A stretch of DNA of 64,000 nt, taken from positions 1 to 64,000 of the forward strand of contig NW_026570222.1 of NCBI RefSeq assembly GCF_019649055.1, given 5' to 3'. This document shows positions 1-13,210 of the stretch, in pieces. Origin of the DNA: Paramacrobiotus metropolitanus. Lineage: Eukaryota; Tardigrada; Eutardigrada; Parachela; Macrobiotidae. A program made the position numbers and the translations under genes. Position 1 is the stretch's first letter. The number at the start of each line of letters is the position of its first letter. The notes under the pieces were generated by a model. That model saw only the letters and a program-made list of their open reading frames with translations. It searched no databases and was not told where the DNA came from.

Positions 1-249
1 ACATTGTAATTCGCTTATCGTCGCACAGATATGATCTGCACAGGGCCAATTAATACCTGCTTTAATTTTCATAGCAGTGTTATAAAGCATTCTGTTAAAA
101 AGTTTTAAGAAGAAGGATTAAATGATAAACCACAATGCCGTGTGTGCGATTTAACTTCTGTGATAACATGTGTGTGATTATGTACGACCGCAATATTGCA
201 GAAACAATTACGAATGTCCATTAAAGAGCTTTGCTGTTCTGTGACCTAC

Positions 250-3200
250 GTGTTGTGGGAGGAAGCAATAAAATAATGCGGAAGCGGCTGTGTCATATCC
301 TGACAAACAACGCGGTGCACCGGGTCAAATATGTCGCACTCGTCCGACAGGAGAAACCGCGTTAACCCTGCAAGGTCAAGGTTAACGTACAGAATCAATC
401 CAAAGTGCGCTGGCTAATACCGGGACAGCCAGCCGACAAAAACACGAGCGAGCAACGCAGCAGTTACCCTCAATGTGAAGATGGGAATTGGACCTTGACG
501 CAGCAGATGGCTCGAAACGCTCTATCACATCAACTGCATACTCTCGCGAAGCGTTAGTAATCTAGACATGAGTACCATAAATTGCATTAAGCGGTCAACC
601 GGGGTTTTCATGGCACTTTAAGCTAACGGCTAACGGGCGATCGACCATTGTGCTTACGCCTTGCTCTGACTCCAGGAACGTCGTTAGATCATCCACGGTC
701 ATGTATTCCTTATTTGCATACCTATTTAGATAGAAAAACGTTTACACTTGACGTTAGACTGCTGCAGTGAAAGGGAAGGCCCGACGCCAACCGTAATGAA
801 AATAACCGCATTAGTCGCACCTAATGAGCAGATGGTAGATTTCCGGTCGGGTGGCCAGCTCCTTGTAGATCTCGATGAACGCGTTCATATCGATGGATGT
901 TAACCCTTCGTCCACTTTTGTACTTTGAAATTCCTGTAATTGTAGCCAGTATAATTAATTGATCGCGCATTACAGTACTGTATTCGATGCATGCGAGTAA
1001 GCCTTATATTATCTGATTTTATAGTGGCAAAGGTCTTTAATTTTTTACACGTAAAGGTTACCACATCGTAAATAAAAAAATTATTCAAAAGGAGCGGAGT
1101 GAAGATGTAAGAGTAAAGAAGCCCGGTCTTGATGATTATATTCTAAGTGTCCATACTTCTCCGACACAACTGAGTTCTCAAGTGCGTTACGTACTTTTAT
1201 CCGCTGTTTAATTTTACTAAGTGGCAGAGTGGGGCATAAATCAGCGATTAATGCGGCAACTTGATCTTCCGACAAAGTTTTGTCGGTGTCAAAGACATCG
1301 GCCACCGACTGGAAGCATTCCGACAGCCACGCGTCGCGCTCGTCGTAGCCCAAGTGGTTGGAATTGAGATTATGCACAGACGATCCTGCCGGGGAAAAAA
1401 CCGCATCAGTTACTGTATAAAACACACTGGGCTAACGACGCCGACAATTCACCATTGAGCGACACCATTAAGGCCATTAATCCAGTCACCCAAATGTTGG
1501 CTTCGTCCGGACTGCTGGCCAATAAATCCAGCGATTCATAATCATCACCGTACACCACGGAAAATGCACACTCTCCGGCGCAATCCGCCGCGTCACGGTT
1601 GCGAAAGACTTCCGTGCGCTTGCCAATAAGGATCTCCTTCATTGAAGCTATGGAGACTGCACGAAAACATTCCCTTTGTTAACTGCTTATTGCGAGCTGC
1701 TATCGTGCTTAATGAACCTTTAGCCAAGTCCGGCTTTTTAGATGTGGGAGTCCACCGAATGGCCGATCTGTCCGTATCGAGAGTAAACGTTCTCCAATAC
1801 TGTCTTGAATTCGACCGAACTTTTATCAGTTTCGTTCCGCGTGTCATGAATGCCAAGCAGTCAGCAACTATAAAAGCAATGTTTCAACAATAAGTACTAA
1901 TAATCATTATAATAAATTACAATTTAAATAGTAATCTATCTACTATAAACGGTATCTATAATATGGCACCTATACTTGTAATTGCTGGTGTATTACCGCA
2001 AAGCCTGGACAAACCATATTTATTGCGCACTGATTTTTTTTCAAAGAAACTGCAATTATCCAGTCCTTAACATCTCCACAGAATCTTACTGGTGCTATTT
2101 GCAAGTACATAATTTAATAATAGCAGTCTAACAAAATTCATTCTTGCAACCCCCCTCCCCACGTGATCATTGTTCCAGGTTCAGCAAATTTTTGTTGCTG
2201 CACTTCATCACAATTCGCGTAAATGTTTACGGATCGTAGCGGTGTTTGATTAGGCGCAGTGTGCACCGTATTCCCCACCGAAAGTTTGGAATTGCACATA
2301 AAGCTGGCGCAGTCGGAATATGTCATCCGATCTTGACAGCGCCTGTTTTCACGATCGACTGTACCGTTAAACTGGCAGGATGATTACGTAGTATGTGACA
2401 GTAATCACACATTCATTTACCCGGCTTCAACCATTAATATTATTGTCTGGAAGAAGTTTAATAAATTTCCACTCAAACACTGCCGTTCCTGCAGGAAGCA
2501 GAGCGGGCATGAGTAATTTAAGCATGCATGGGAAAGTGCACTTCCCTTGATTTATCCCAGTAAGCACTGCGCTGAAGCAGCTGGCTACGCGCATTGTTAT
2601 CGTACCACGTACTCGAGCAAGTTGTGCCAAGCATCTACATGTGCGTAATACGGACACTATTTTGTACTCACTAGTGTCACTATTCAGATTTTAAAACCTT
2701 CTGCGTATCTGTAAAACCAGTAACACGAATTAAATAAAATTAAGGGGAAAACGTTGCGCTGGAGAACGGTGCAGATAGCCGAAACAAAAACAGAACCAGT
2801 TGACTTTGTGCAAATAAAAATTATCATCATTTAATACAGGTTTCAGTATTTTGTATGAAATACTGAATTACAAGAGAATTAATACTGAAATAATTCACTG
2901 CTCGTTTTTATACAGTTGAGCATAGAAAAGAACCATGGGAATCATGGACGACATCTCCCGTCGAATACCGAAGGCCAAACGTTATGTATTATACCGATGT
3001 CAATTTCGATTTGCCATTGAATTTAGTGTTACATAATGGTCAAACTTTGTTGCCATCAGATAAAAATTTTATGGTTAAAATAAATCGTAAATAAAAGTGA
3101 AAAACTAGATCAATTAATTGCAGACTCTAAGAGCATTCGCTTCGTTTGATGTACAGTACATTCCACATACTATTAAGTTTTTATACGTAAGAAACTTTAG

Positions 3201-5301
3201 CTAGCGGCATAACGACTATTGGTATGGCATGTTTCAAGGCTACTGCTGCACTTTACGCAAACCGATTAATACGTTAACGAACATCCAGTAAAAGCAAATA
3301 TGGAAGGAAAATTCTTAATATTTAATGAATGTAATTACGAATCCAACAATTTACAAAATGTACAAAAGACACTAAATTTTAAATACTAGGAACATCTTTA
3401 AGTTGAAGTCTCTTGAAGCAGTAAAATACTTTTCAATCACAAGTAAAGGCGTGCAGTACCATATTTACACCAGCTAAGAATATTATCTTGCACTTTACTT
3501 TGTGAATAACTGTTACTGCTTGTGAGTAGCTTCTGTAACTGTTGATTCGAAAGTTTTAAAGTAGGTTCCACTCAACTTATAATTAATAACAACATGTATG
3601 TTGCAAAGATGGTTGCCTGGATTGTATTCACATTTTACGTACGCATTTAGGGGTATGCGAATAATAACAGTAAAAATCCATTTCGAAGTGCGAGGCAATT
3701 TTCTGCGCTTATGTGGTGGCACTCCTGGATGTTTCAGTTGTAATCTAGGCAGACATCTCATTCGTTTTGATTACCGGTTGTGTAATCCGTCATCGGGTGA
3801 TGGAGAATCGGTTTAAAAAGAGGATAATCCGTTTTGAGTGAGAAGTTCACTGATGATTTAGAATCAGTTAGCTAAGATGTAATAACAGTTTATACGGGTT
3901 ATTTCAAACAGGCTGACTCTACAATGGATACACTTTTCGACCAAGCAGGCTACACTCCCCGGTTAAATATATTTTAGCCATTTATAAACTGCGATAAATT
4001 AATAATTATTTGATTACAATTTACAACTTTTCTAACAGCCTCTGCTAACAGAAAGCGGTAACCTGATTTAGCCCGGTGAACTTAAGCGAAATTTGAAGCT
4101 TGCAACTAACAACTGTTAGTAGTTCAAGGCGGGAAAATAATCACCAAATTACGCGAAAACCTGCCGACCGACCGACCACCCACTAAAGTCGCCGGGGTAT
4201 TTTTAGTAAAAAAAATAATCGTTACTTTTCCCGATATCATACAGCCGGCTGCAATAATTATTGCATCAGTGGCGAATTCGGTCCGCTTGAACGGCACTAA
4301 CAGAATTGCATACTTTTACCAAATTTCGAATATTCAACTATCGCTCAAGTGACTCTGCAATCAATAATTCGACCGTAAAAAAGCTAGAGCCATAGATAAG
4401 TCACACAGTTGGTTGTCGGCAGTATACACTATTTTGCGGTATAAAGAAGTCACCCTTTGCTTCCGTCCTCAATGAATTGTTAACTTTTATTACTGCCTTG
4501 GAAGCCAATCGATAAGAAAAAAGTAATAAAAGTGGTACACGGGAAACGGTGATTCACGCAGTAGAACCGCAATTACAGTCAAACTGCAGTTTTATAAAAC
4601 TTGTAACTTCCTTTCGATTGCCATACGATATCTGAAGCGTGATACATCTACAAAAGATGTGCAATATCGCATAGCAAGTCAGTTGAATAACTTTCTCAAA
4701 AGTATTGTTCGCGTCAAGCAGGACATGTACGTAACGTAAACCTTTCCAAACAGTGGAGTACAATGAACGCAAACACGAGCGAAATAATTTAATATTACTT
4801 ATAACTGAAACTTGGCAAAAATTAAATATTAACCTAAGTAAAACGATATCTGTATATACTATATTATACTTTTAACCCACTATGAAACTACACATTTTAC
4901 ACAATTTTTTAGCTTTTATTTTGTGACCAGAAACTTAATTGCGCAGAAGCTACGCATATTTTTAAGTTATAAATACCTTTCCCAAACATGAGAAATATCG
5001 CGCAAGTGAAAAGCACATGAAGACATTTCTTAGTTCTCACCGCTCGTAATTTTTTTCTCACTGGGCATACTCGTGAAGGAAACCGTCTTCTTAACACGAT
5101 TCCGCGGCCGATTGTCCTTCATAATGCTGCTACGGCGTGTTATTCCACTTTCCCGCGATTCACTTCGCTCCGGTGGAAAGTGATTGTCCCGCCTATCTTT
5201 TTGAGAAGTTTGGTGGTTTATCTCTTCTTGAAGAGCAACAACATTAGTCGGCTTCCTGTTAGCGGAAGTGTCATCGACGAAATCGCCGACACGATGTCCG
5301 T
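250..5301 (-). CDS. PLCL: Inactive phospholipase C-like protein (PRIP/PLCL family), 5' and 3' incomplete
   Basis: Exons read on the minus strand: 5301-5041, 1867-1718, 1656-1453, 1385-1157, 922-821, 721-658, 561-468, 367-250; phases agree at every junction. The first visible exon carries RRSSIMKD followed by [14 protein letters not shown], the PRIP-specific block with a PP1-docking motif (KTVSF). Then comes a PLC PH domain (start [16 protein letters not shown], end ANIWVTGL), an EF-hand-like region ([29 protein letters not shown]) and the beginning of the X domain (ECDIFDP, then QDMTQP and SSHNT). Known family: PRIP binds inositol phosphates, PP1, PP2A and GABA-A receptor partners, and lacks PLC catalysis because later X-domain residues are changed. 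Those residues lie left of position 1, so inactivity is inferred from the N-terminal block, not seen. An additional upstream exon is required, because the first exon begins in phase 1 with no ATG; it was not found with confidence. Confidence 0.93.
1868..5040. other. Large PLCL intron (about 3.2 kb)
   Basis: This lies between the PP1-docking exon and the PH-domain exon of the PLC-like gene. It is AT-rich with only short open frames, none with recognisable domain content. It contains a small perfect-stem hairpin at 2841-2868, listed separately. I see no transposase, RNA gene or conserved coding signal in it. Confidence 0.7.
2841..2868. repeat. Short inverted repeat in PLCL intron
   Basis: A 10-bp arm (TTCAGTATTT) is followed after a short loop by its exact reverse complement (AAATACTGAA). 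A partial third copy of the AATACTGAA word occurs about 25 nt downstream. The stem is short and AT-rich, so it may be chance. Confidence 0.5.
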
Positions 5302-8300
5302 CTGAAATGTAAATGCTATAAACCGTGAATGAATAATTTGATTGTCTTACTACTATACTACACCCAGACGAACCATCACCAGAATAGCAATAATATAAAA
5401 GAGTCAAAAAGACTAAGCGTTTAAACTGTTACAGCGATGCTGCAGATAAGAGCGCATATAAAAATAATGCCCATATTGCGTATACCAGACAAAGCAACTT
5501 CACGTGGGTTTGTTTATTCTATTAACAGCAAATTATTTTCGGGTGCAGTTCTCACCATTAATTAGTTTATCGGACGCCTGATCCATGATGTACGCCCTCC
5601 ACGCAAGATACCGTCACGTTGTTCCACAATGCGTAATACAGCGGCATTTGTACCATGCATTCAAGTTTTTAATCCGTTCTAATTGACAACAGATTCCCAA
5701 GCTGCGTCCACAGCAAACCAAATGCGAATAAAGCAATACACCATCCAACAATAAGAGCCAATTAGAAGAATAAAAGCCGCACACCGGCACAGTGCAGCAA
5801 TTTTGCCGTTTTTGCCATAAACTGTCAATCGCACGCATGCATCTCACTACTACGAAACTCCGCGATAATCGCATATATATCCAACTTGAAACTGCGAAGG
5901 TATTACATGAGGCGTGTGTTTTGAGCGAAAGCTATCGAAATGTTGTCAGTTTGTGGATGGTGCAGCGCTAGCAAAATAAACTTCTGCTGAATTTTTTCCC
6001 TAAAACAAACATTTCGATCAAGGCTGCAACGGGACAGACAGGGAATCACTATCGACCATGCGCTAACACAGCTGCAGCTACGCGGATCAAAGAAGAATAG
6101 TACAAATGCCACGACGCAGAACACTGTGCATATACGCTACGCCATACGTTATGGCTGGATGAAAGTTTGCGATTAGGAAGCATGTCAGCGGCGCGTACAA
6201 GTATGCTTTTTTTTGCTGCAGCCTTTCCGGACAGTCAGCTGGCAATGTACAGAACAGCTGCATACTTCAGCAATATCGCGGCAATTTAGCATTGACAGTC
6301 AATGAGGACTAAAAATATGCAGATGCGCTATCTTTACTGCCGGCATACACACGACCCAACGTACACATATACATGTTCATCCCAACTTTGGACCGCCGCT
6401 CGTTCACTTTTTTCGGCGTATGTCTACTGGATCCTCGTTTCAGAAGTCCCGTTCAGACAGGCTTACTGTGCCACACGCAGTGTACTGTGCGGGGATATTG
6501 CCGCAACAAAGTTCCAGAGGCGCAGGATAGCACTGGTCGCCCATCAACGATTAAATGCACTAGGCCAACTACAGTATGCTTTGTGCGCATGCAAAACGGC
6601 CGGACCCGCGTCCGGATCGACATAAGAACAGCTCCGTAGTTGGTATAATAGCTCGGTAGTTTGACCACCTTTATAATTCATTAATGAAATAGTACAGTAC
6701 GAGCACCGGCAACGCCGGTGCACGGGGAATGCTAACGTTTTGAATGCTGTCCTAATGTCAAAATGCTAATGTTGTCCTAATTGACACCATACCTTTGTCA
6801 AAAATGTAATAAATTTTGCAGATATAATAAATATCTTTGGAGATACCATAAAAGAAACTCGAAAAGAAATCGGCAGTGTAAGTTAATTCCGGAACAAACT
6901 GCATATTTCATTGATATTTAGCGCAATCATGTGTACATCATATATGTACATGCACTGCACTTTTGTAGCCTTATTGCTCAAATGACCGTTATTGCTTTTA
7001 AATTTATTTATCAAAAATGAGTTATCCAACCACCCCTCGAAGTGGACAGGATAGGAAGTTTACGCTGTGCAATCTCCGTTCTTGAGCAAATGAAATTTAA
7101 ACAGTGACAGGAAACCTATCGCTGGCGGTCACTTCTATTGGCGGAAATCGTGCTTCGAGAATCGGATATCGCCCATAAAACTGTGGGAAGGAAAACAAAT
7201 CAGTAAAACGCATTAATTGCACTGCACGATCGTCATCATTCAAGAAAATTCTCACACTCACTAAAATAATATATGCTTTCGTACGCGTGATTCCGTGACC
7301 GTTCCGAGACCAAAGTGTATTACGTACAATTGAAAGCTACTGTAAATGTGCGGAGTGAAATGTTTAATCAATTTCGGCGAAGTTCAGTCAGCTACAAGTC
7401 AGCTAACCGTCGGCGCGAAAAATTAAATTGTTTAATTTTCACAAGCCATAAAAACAAACTATAGTTTCCATCGGATTAATTGCGGCAATCGAAATCCTGA
7501 CAAGAGCTAAACAAAACTGGCGCTCGCGGCTGCAACCAGATCCGTGATACGTTCGTAGACCTGCGACTTATTAAGCCTACGGCAAATTAGAACACTTGTG
7601 CATGTTTATAGCTGACACATGAAAGGTATTGCTGTATTGTGGTAAACTGGTAATGCAGATCAGATAGTCAGAATGGTGTAATTTGATCATGTATTCGTAT
7701 TTAGCACAAAACCATGTAATTATGGTGCGAAAATTCAGGTTTCTTCGATAACGATATGGCTGATGAATTGAAATTTCAGCGTCATCGTAACTAGTAACGG
7801 GCACTCTTCCAGTTGACTGCATGGAAATTCCACAGCAACCGGAAGTGAAATTCCAGGCGGCTGCCAGCTTTAATTATCTCATGAAATGATTGTTTTGAAA
7901 ACACATGCATGCACTCTCTCACAAACATAAGATGCGTTTGACAGCGCGTCGCTTATCACGGCATCATCAAGTACTGCAGACCATTGCGCCGCTGTCTAGA
8001 GCATTGCATGGCCTGGGTATTTCGGGAAAGTCGGTCCCGCGATCTTCCCTTGGCTGAATTAATGCGCTTTTTAAAACGGTCTCACTCGTCTACGCCAGTC
8101 GCGTCTTTAGCGGGCTAAGACAGGCAATACGCGCCGTTTCATATATATCCCGACGATTTTTTCAGGTTCAGTACATTTAGCTTGCTCTTTAAGTTACGAG
8201 ATCCCTACTTAAGTCAAGCACATGCGCATCAATTGCCGACGGCAGAATTTATCATCCCGCCACTAATACAACGCGCTCCATTGCTCAGCCTGCTGGGCGA

Positions 8301-8842
8301 TCCCACTGCAGCCAATTCAACAGATCCAAGGCGGCGCTGTCAACAGTTCGGCTAAAATCGATAGTTTTAATTTCTTTGTCGCTCTGAGTTTCAGTGTAAA
8401 CCATACGATGTGGCAGCATCGTCGGTAAACTCCTGCCAAAAGCAAGAGAACTTTTCAGAGCTATAAAGCTACCCATTATTGCATGCAGTGGAGTGACTTC
8501 TAAGACTTGAGTACTATCAAAAGCACCGAAAGGAATATATAAAAGAACTACTGATAACGGCTTCGAAAAGCATAACGGAAGAAAGAACGGAACTGCATCC
8601 CACTAGTGGATCTATATTTCATTTTAGTGTCGGAAGCCGACTAAACAAGTAACAAATCCTATCCCAAAATAACACACACACAAAAAGCGACTCGATTCTG
8701 ATAAGCAGTATGCTAAACAAGTCAGAAAGCCGACAAGTCAGAAAGCCGTGATATTGAATTATGAGAGGATAAGCGTGCCGCCAAACGCGCTCTTTATCCG
8801 CACAGTACACTGTTCTTAAACAACACCAGATAGGTACGTAGC
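5302..8842. other. Region upstream of PLCL exons and downstream of CAF-1 gene
   Basis: About 3.5 kb with no gene I can support. It must hold the 5' exon or promoter of the PLC-like gene. One minus-strand open frame at 8476-8285 (63 codons, with an ATG) is a conceivable first exon, but I could not find a convincing phase-1 donor joining it to 5301. Other open frames (for example 6302-6625 on plus) overlap each other in several frames and lack family resemblance. A 16-bp tandem duplication sits at 8717-8748. Confidence 0.5.
8717..8748. repeat. Perfect 16-bp tandem duplication
   Basis: The unit ACAAGTCAGAAAGCCG occurs twice head to tail with no mismatch, about 95 bp beyond the stop codon of the CAF-1 gene, so probably in its 3' UTR or the intergenic spacer. 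Confidence 0.9.
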
Positions 8843-11800
8843 TTACTCGACTACCTCCATTGTTTCTTTTTCAACCGGCTTCGAATCCACGTTCCAGAAC
8901 GCCACTCGTCGGGCTGCAATCTGCGCAGGTTTGGCGCCCTCTTTATTGGGCGTCTCCACTTTGGCCTGTTTAAATGGTATTTCCGGTGATGTTGGGGCGA
9001 TTTCCTCGACTTTTCGCTTCTTTTCAGCCTCGGTTTTACAACTTGCCAGGTTCGGTAGACATGGCCCTTCCAACGTTTTGTAGAGCACTCGCACCTTTTC
9101 GGATACATAATGGCAGTGTCGACGATGTTTTTCTGTTGCGGGCGGACGGCTCCACGTCGATATGCTCCCAATGACGGTACAAATTAAACCCTTGGTCAGT
9201 TCACGTGGCCGTTCAACAGTCTGCACGATGCTCACGACATTACTGCCCAAATCTCCGTATTCAGCCAATTCCTGGCGATTTTCTTTTACTTCCCATAAAT
9301 TCAGAAACGCCTTGGCTATCGCTGGCTTGCGAGCACCACTGCCATGTGTTAACTTAATTAAGAACGGCATCACTGCAATTTTACAGAAAGCAAGTCAACA
9401 AAAACATTACTTCGAGTTGTACAACAATTACGAAAATCTCTATCTCTTTACACGTACTTATAGCCGGTATCTTGCTGACAGAATCGCCCATGTCCTCGTG
9501 AGCAACCGCCTTTTCGATTATTTCTTCAAAATCTTGAGCAAGGGGAATTACAGTTAGCTTTTTTAAAGCCTCAGGGCATTTTGCTTCCTGATGCGCCCAG
9601 AATGGTCCAATAATGTAGCGATTAGGGGGCTTCTTAAATGGTCTTTTGGAAAGCCATCGTCCAATCGTACCAGCGGCCATATTCTGCCTGTTAGCTTCCT
9701 GAGAAAATTGTTCTTCCTCCTTATTTTAACTGATAAATTACTGTAGTACAAGCAGCCAAACACATTACCGCATCGTTTGAGTTTTCAAACTCTTCATCAT
9801 CCTTCACAAAAAACCCGTCGTCATCATCCTCTTCCTCCTACAAAAGGTTTAACAAGATGAACGAGAACTACACCATTACATTAATGATTAAATCATTCGT
9901 GTATAAATGCTCTCTACTCACAAAATACTAATAAATGTTATCTAACTTATGTGTTCACAAAACAATGCATATAATTCAGATTTTAGTTGCCAACCTCGCT
10001 CATTTCTTCTTCGTCATCATTGTCATTCACGCTCAGCTCTTCAGCGTCTTTTGCGGCAATCTGCTCTTCTTCCCACTCTTCGTCGCTGTCCACATCATAT
10101 TCGATGTCCTGCTCAATAAGCGTTACAAATTTAGTTAATTTACAATGAACTCGAAAAACAAAAAAAAAACTGAATGCTATAAAACTAAAACACTGGACGA
10201 AGGAAAATAATTATGACCGCCAGTATCAACTGCCACGGTTTAGCAAAACCGGACGACCCAATCACAAAAACCTTGCTTTTTTAAACCATTCAAGGACCGT
10301 ACTCCCACATTCCATACGGGTATAAGTTCAACACTGCTGAATCGTTATCTGTGTTAATCCACTTACGGCATCTTTGTTAAACGGATTTCTAGCGTGAATT
10401 TTGCTGCTAGTTTTGCGCATAGTTCCATAATACGGCGGCCGGGCGTTATCCGAAAACTGCAGCAATTTCACATTATATTTGGCTGATGACTTTGCAAATG
10501 AGCACTCGATTTCGTCCTCTCCGTCCAAGATAACTTCTTTACTCTTCTCCAAAGGTCTGCGTGGGCAAGTTGCGGGAAACTGTTGTGGAACATGCTGATG
10601 CCGCTTCAACTGCGCCAGATACAACCCTTCCCAAGACGTCTAAAAACACCGCCCACAGGGTGAACTTTCCAGGTAGGTAAGCCTGCTCAGTAAATTTCGT
10701 AAATCACAACTGCCATACCCCGCCACTCTGTAGCGCTCGAAGCAGATTTTCCGCAGCTGATTCCGACAAAAACAGTTTACCAGGAGGATAATATGGAGGA
10801 AAAAAGACACCCTTTTGCACTTCGAAAGGCTGAAACACTGCAATACCGCCCGATCCTTCCTACCAAAGTCCCATCATCAGAAATTGTTAGCAAAACAACA
10901 ATGAACAACACAGAAAAAAGTTCCGCATTCCCAATTCCAGCATAACAAACGAACTATCTCAGGCACTCTTACATGTATGTATGCCGTTCCGCGTCACTTA
11001 CCAGGTGGACTGGTTTGGCTTTCTCTTTGTGAATCACAAAACTTTCCATCATACTGCGCTGCTTGGCTTCCGTTCGGTTCTTTTTTTCCTGCAACAGTTT
11101 TGCACAATTTTTGTTTAAGCTGCATCTTTTAAATTCCCTACAACTTGATTTTAATTTCTGCGCAAAAAGAATCAACTTACTTTGGCCTTGGCGGCGGCTT
11201 CTTCCTGCTCCAGTTTTAACTTGCGCTCTTCTTCACGCTTGCGGCGCTGCTCGTTCTTCTCGTCCTCTCGCTTCTTTCGCTCCTCTTCCTTTTCTTTCTT
11301 CTGTTCCTCGCGTTTTTTTCTTTCTTCTTCCTTTTGTTTTTTTTGCTCTTCGCGTTCTGCTTCTTTTTGCTTCCTCTCCTCTTCTTTCATTTTCTTTTCT
11401 TCTTCCTTCTGCTTCTTTTCATCGTTTTTCTATGAACATCGAAGACCATACAAATTTCCATTACTTCAGACTGAAATTATCAGTCAAATTCGGTACACCA
11501 AATATAAAGACTAAAGAAGTGTTCATCGTTGTTTTTCAAGCCTTTCAGGCCACTTATCACTGGATTAATGAATCATTTCCAAAATTTTCAAAGTACCTGC
11601 TCGGTCTTCGCTTCTCTCCAGTATCTGCGACCCATGTCGAGGTATTTCTTTTCCTCCTTTACCAGTTTCAATTTTAACGATTTGACCGATTCACCTAACA
11701 CAGGGCAACACCTTTTACAATTTTCCTGTTACACATTACCGTCACACTCACTGTGAATCACCCCTGCACACAAGTAAATAAATAAACGGTATCTCGATGA

Positions 11801-12163
11801 AATTCCTTTCGAATCCTGAAGACTGGTATGCCGTATGCGTACAGCCGTACTAGCGAAGTTTTGCATTGTTGACATACCTCTTGACAGCAGCAGCAAAATG
11901 CATGGTTCGTACTCTTTCCCTCGGATTTTGGCGCGACACGAACCCTTTTCCACGAGAGAACCACCTGCTTCTATCATCGAGAGGTTCGCAGCGTCCAGTG
12001 CCATGACATAAGATGGCATGCGCGGGTTTTCCGCTTCACCAACAGGCCAGTACACAACTGCGCTCGTCGGAGTGGCTGGTTGCGCCATTCTTTCTACCGA
12101 AGGACTTCTGGTAAGGTCCACCACCACCGACGACGAACACATCTCTCCAGACGGCATATCCAT
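8843..12163 (-). CDS. CHAF1A: Chromatin assembly factor 1 large subunit (CAF-1 p150)
   Basis: Ten exons on the minus strand: 12163-11878, 11694-11597, 11429-11181, 11088-11002, 10859-10719, 10639-10367, 10108-9995, 9837-9769, 9719-9458, 9372-8843; about 702 aa, ATG at 12163. Order seen: a low-complexity N-terminus; the KER region (about 129-215), a long run of E/K/R predicted to be a charged helix; a PIP-box-like segment, RSMMESFV; the conserved block LLQFSDNARPPYYGT (human counterpart CENHRPPYWGT); the acidic ED region with YDVDSDEEWEEE and DDDDGFF; then the C-terminal winged-helix region with RHCHYVSEKV. Known role: with two WD40 partners it deposits newly made H3-H4 on replicating DNA through PCNA. 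The PIP motif is degenerate, with a single aromatic (F) followed by V. The gene is compact, with introns of roughly 60-270 nt. Identification is firm; the exact start is less so. Confidence 0.95.
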
Positions 12164-13210
12164 AAATGTAGCTAACTTCGGAAAACGTGATCGAATAAGC
12201 AGCGCAAATCAGTCAATCTCCAGGAAAACGCGATGTAGTAGTAGTGTCTGCCAACATCATGGCTCGGGAATTTTTGGTCCTCTGAACTGAAGAGCGCGGG
12301 CAGCGTGGTTCAGCCTTTGTGTTTGACGAAACCCGTCGACTGTACACGCTCTGTGTGGAACGCTTACTGGCGCCCCCTACTGCCAATACACCTCACTTGT
12401 TTTACCAGGGCGGTTGCCTTAACGGCTTAGCGAATCCAGATCTGTCAAAGGGCACTAGTCATATATCTGTACAAATACTAATACAACAAATCATTAAATT
12501 TTAATTTATTATCGAACTGATGATATTTATTGGGAAATCCCGGAATATTACTGAAGGCATGTGCTTCTCGTTAAACTTGGTTTTTATTACAACACTAAAA
12601 ATGTGTTAGTTATTAGTACGTAGGAATTATGCCACACGGGAACCGACCTATGGCGACGAGGTCTGCAACCATCGATTTATGATCGACAAGACATATGCAT
12701 GTGTCCATTTTCATCAGCATTTGACAGTTGTATGTAAACGGTATAATTCTGCTTGCAAGGTGTTAAAGCCTTTCCTTAAAAATGTTATCAGCAGTCAGCA
12801 CTAATAAGCACTAGTTATGGTTTCCATTGTGACTCGCCAGTCTCCACCGGTTGAGAACAGGGGTACGTACCGCCTGCACATGGTGCATTCGTCGTTTTTT
12901 CTTTACGATTGATAGTCAATGTACAAAAATTACCGCAACCGACATTCTGCTTCTGTAACAAAATAATCCTGTCAATTATGCATAAAAAAGCAAGAAACTA
13001 CTCATGCCTTTAAATAAGCATTCATTCTAACTTTAAAATGAAAAGACCATGAAAGATGGATCAGCTTCCGGAACACAAAACAATACCCGTTTGGTTTTAC
13101 GGTTAACTATCTGAACAGAAAAACAGAACTAAGTACTCCCCCAATTCTTTCGCAGGTATATTTATGTTATAAAATCACCGGTACTGAAGAAGAAGCATCC
13201 CGCTTTAGCG
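12164..13210. other. Spacer between CAF-1 start and zinc-finger gene stop
   Basis: About 1.05 kb expected to carry the CAF-1 promoter and the 3' UTR of the zinc-finger gene, both transcribed leftwards. Two short plus-strand open frames (12018-12290, 12319-12504) have no recognisable content; the first overlaps the CAF-1 first exon antisense. Nothing else is supported. Confidence 0.6.

Noticed and set aside
11063-11677. 204-codon plus-strand open frame rich in Ser, Phe and Leu
   Set aside because: It is exactly antisense to the CAF-1 KER exon; a Lys/Glu-rich coding strand gives Phe/Ser/Leu in the opposite frame. No signal of its own.
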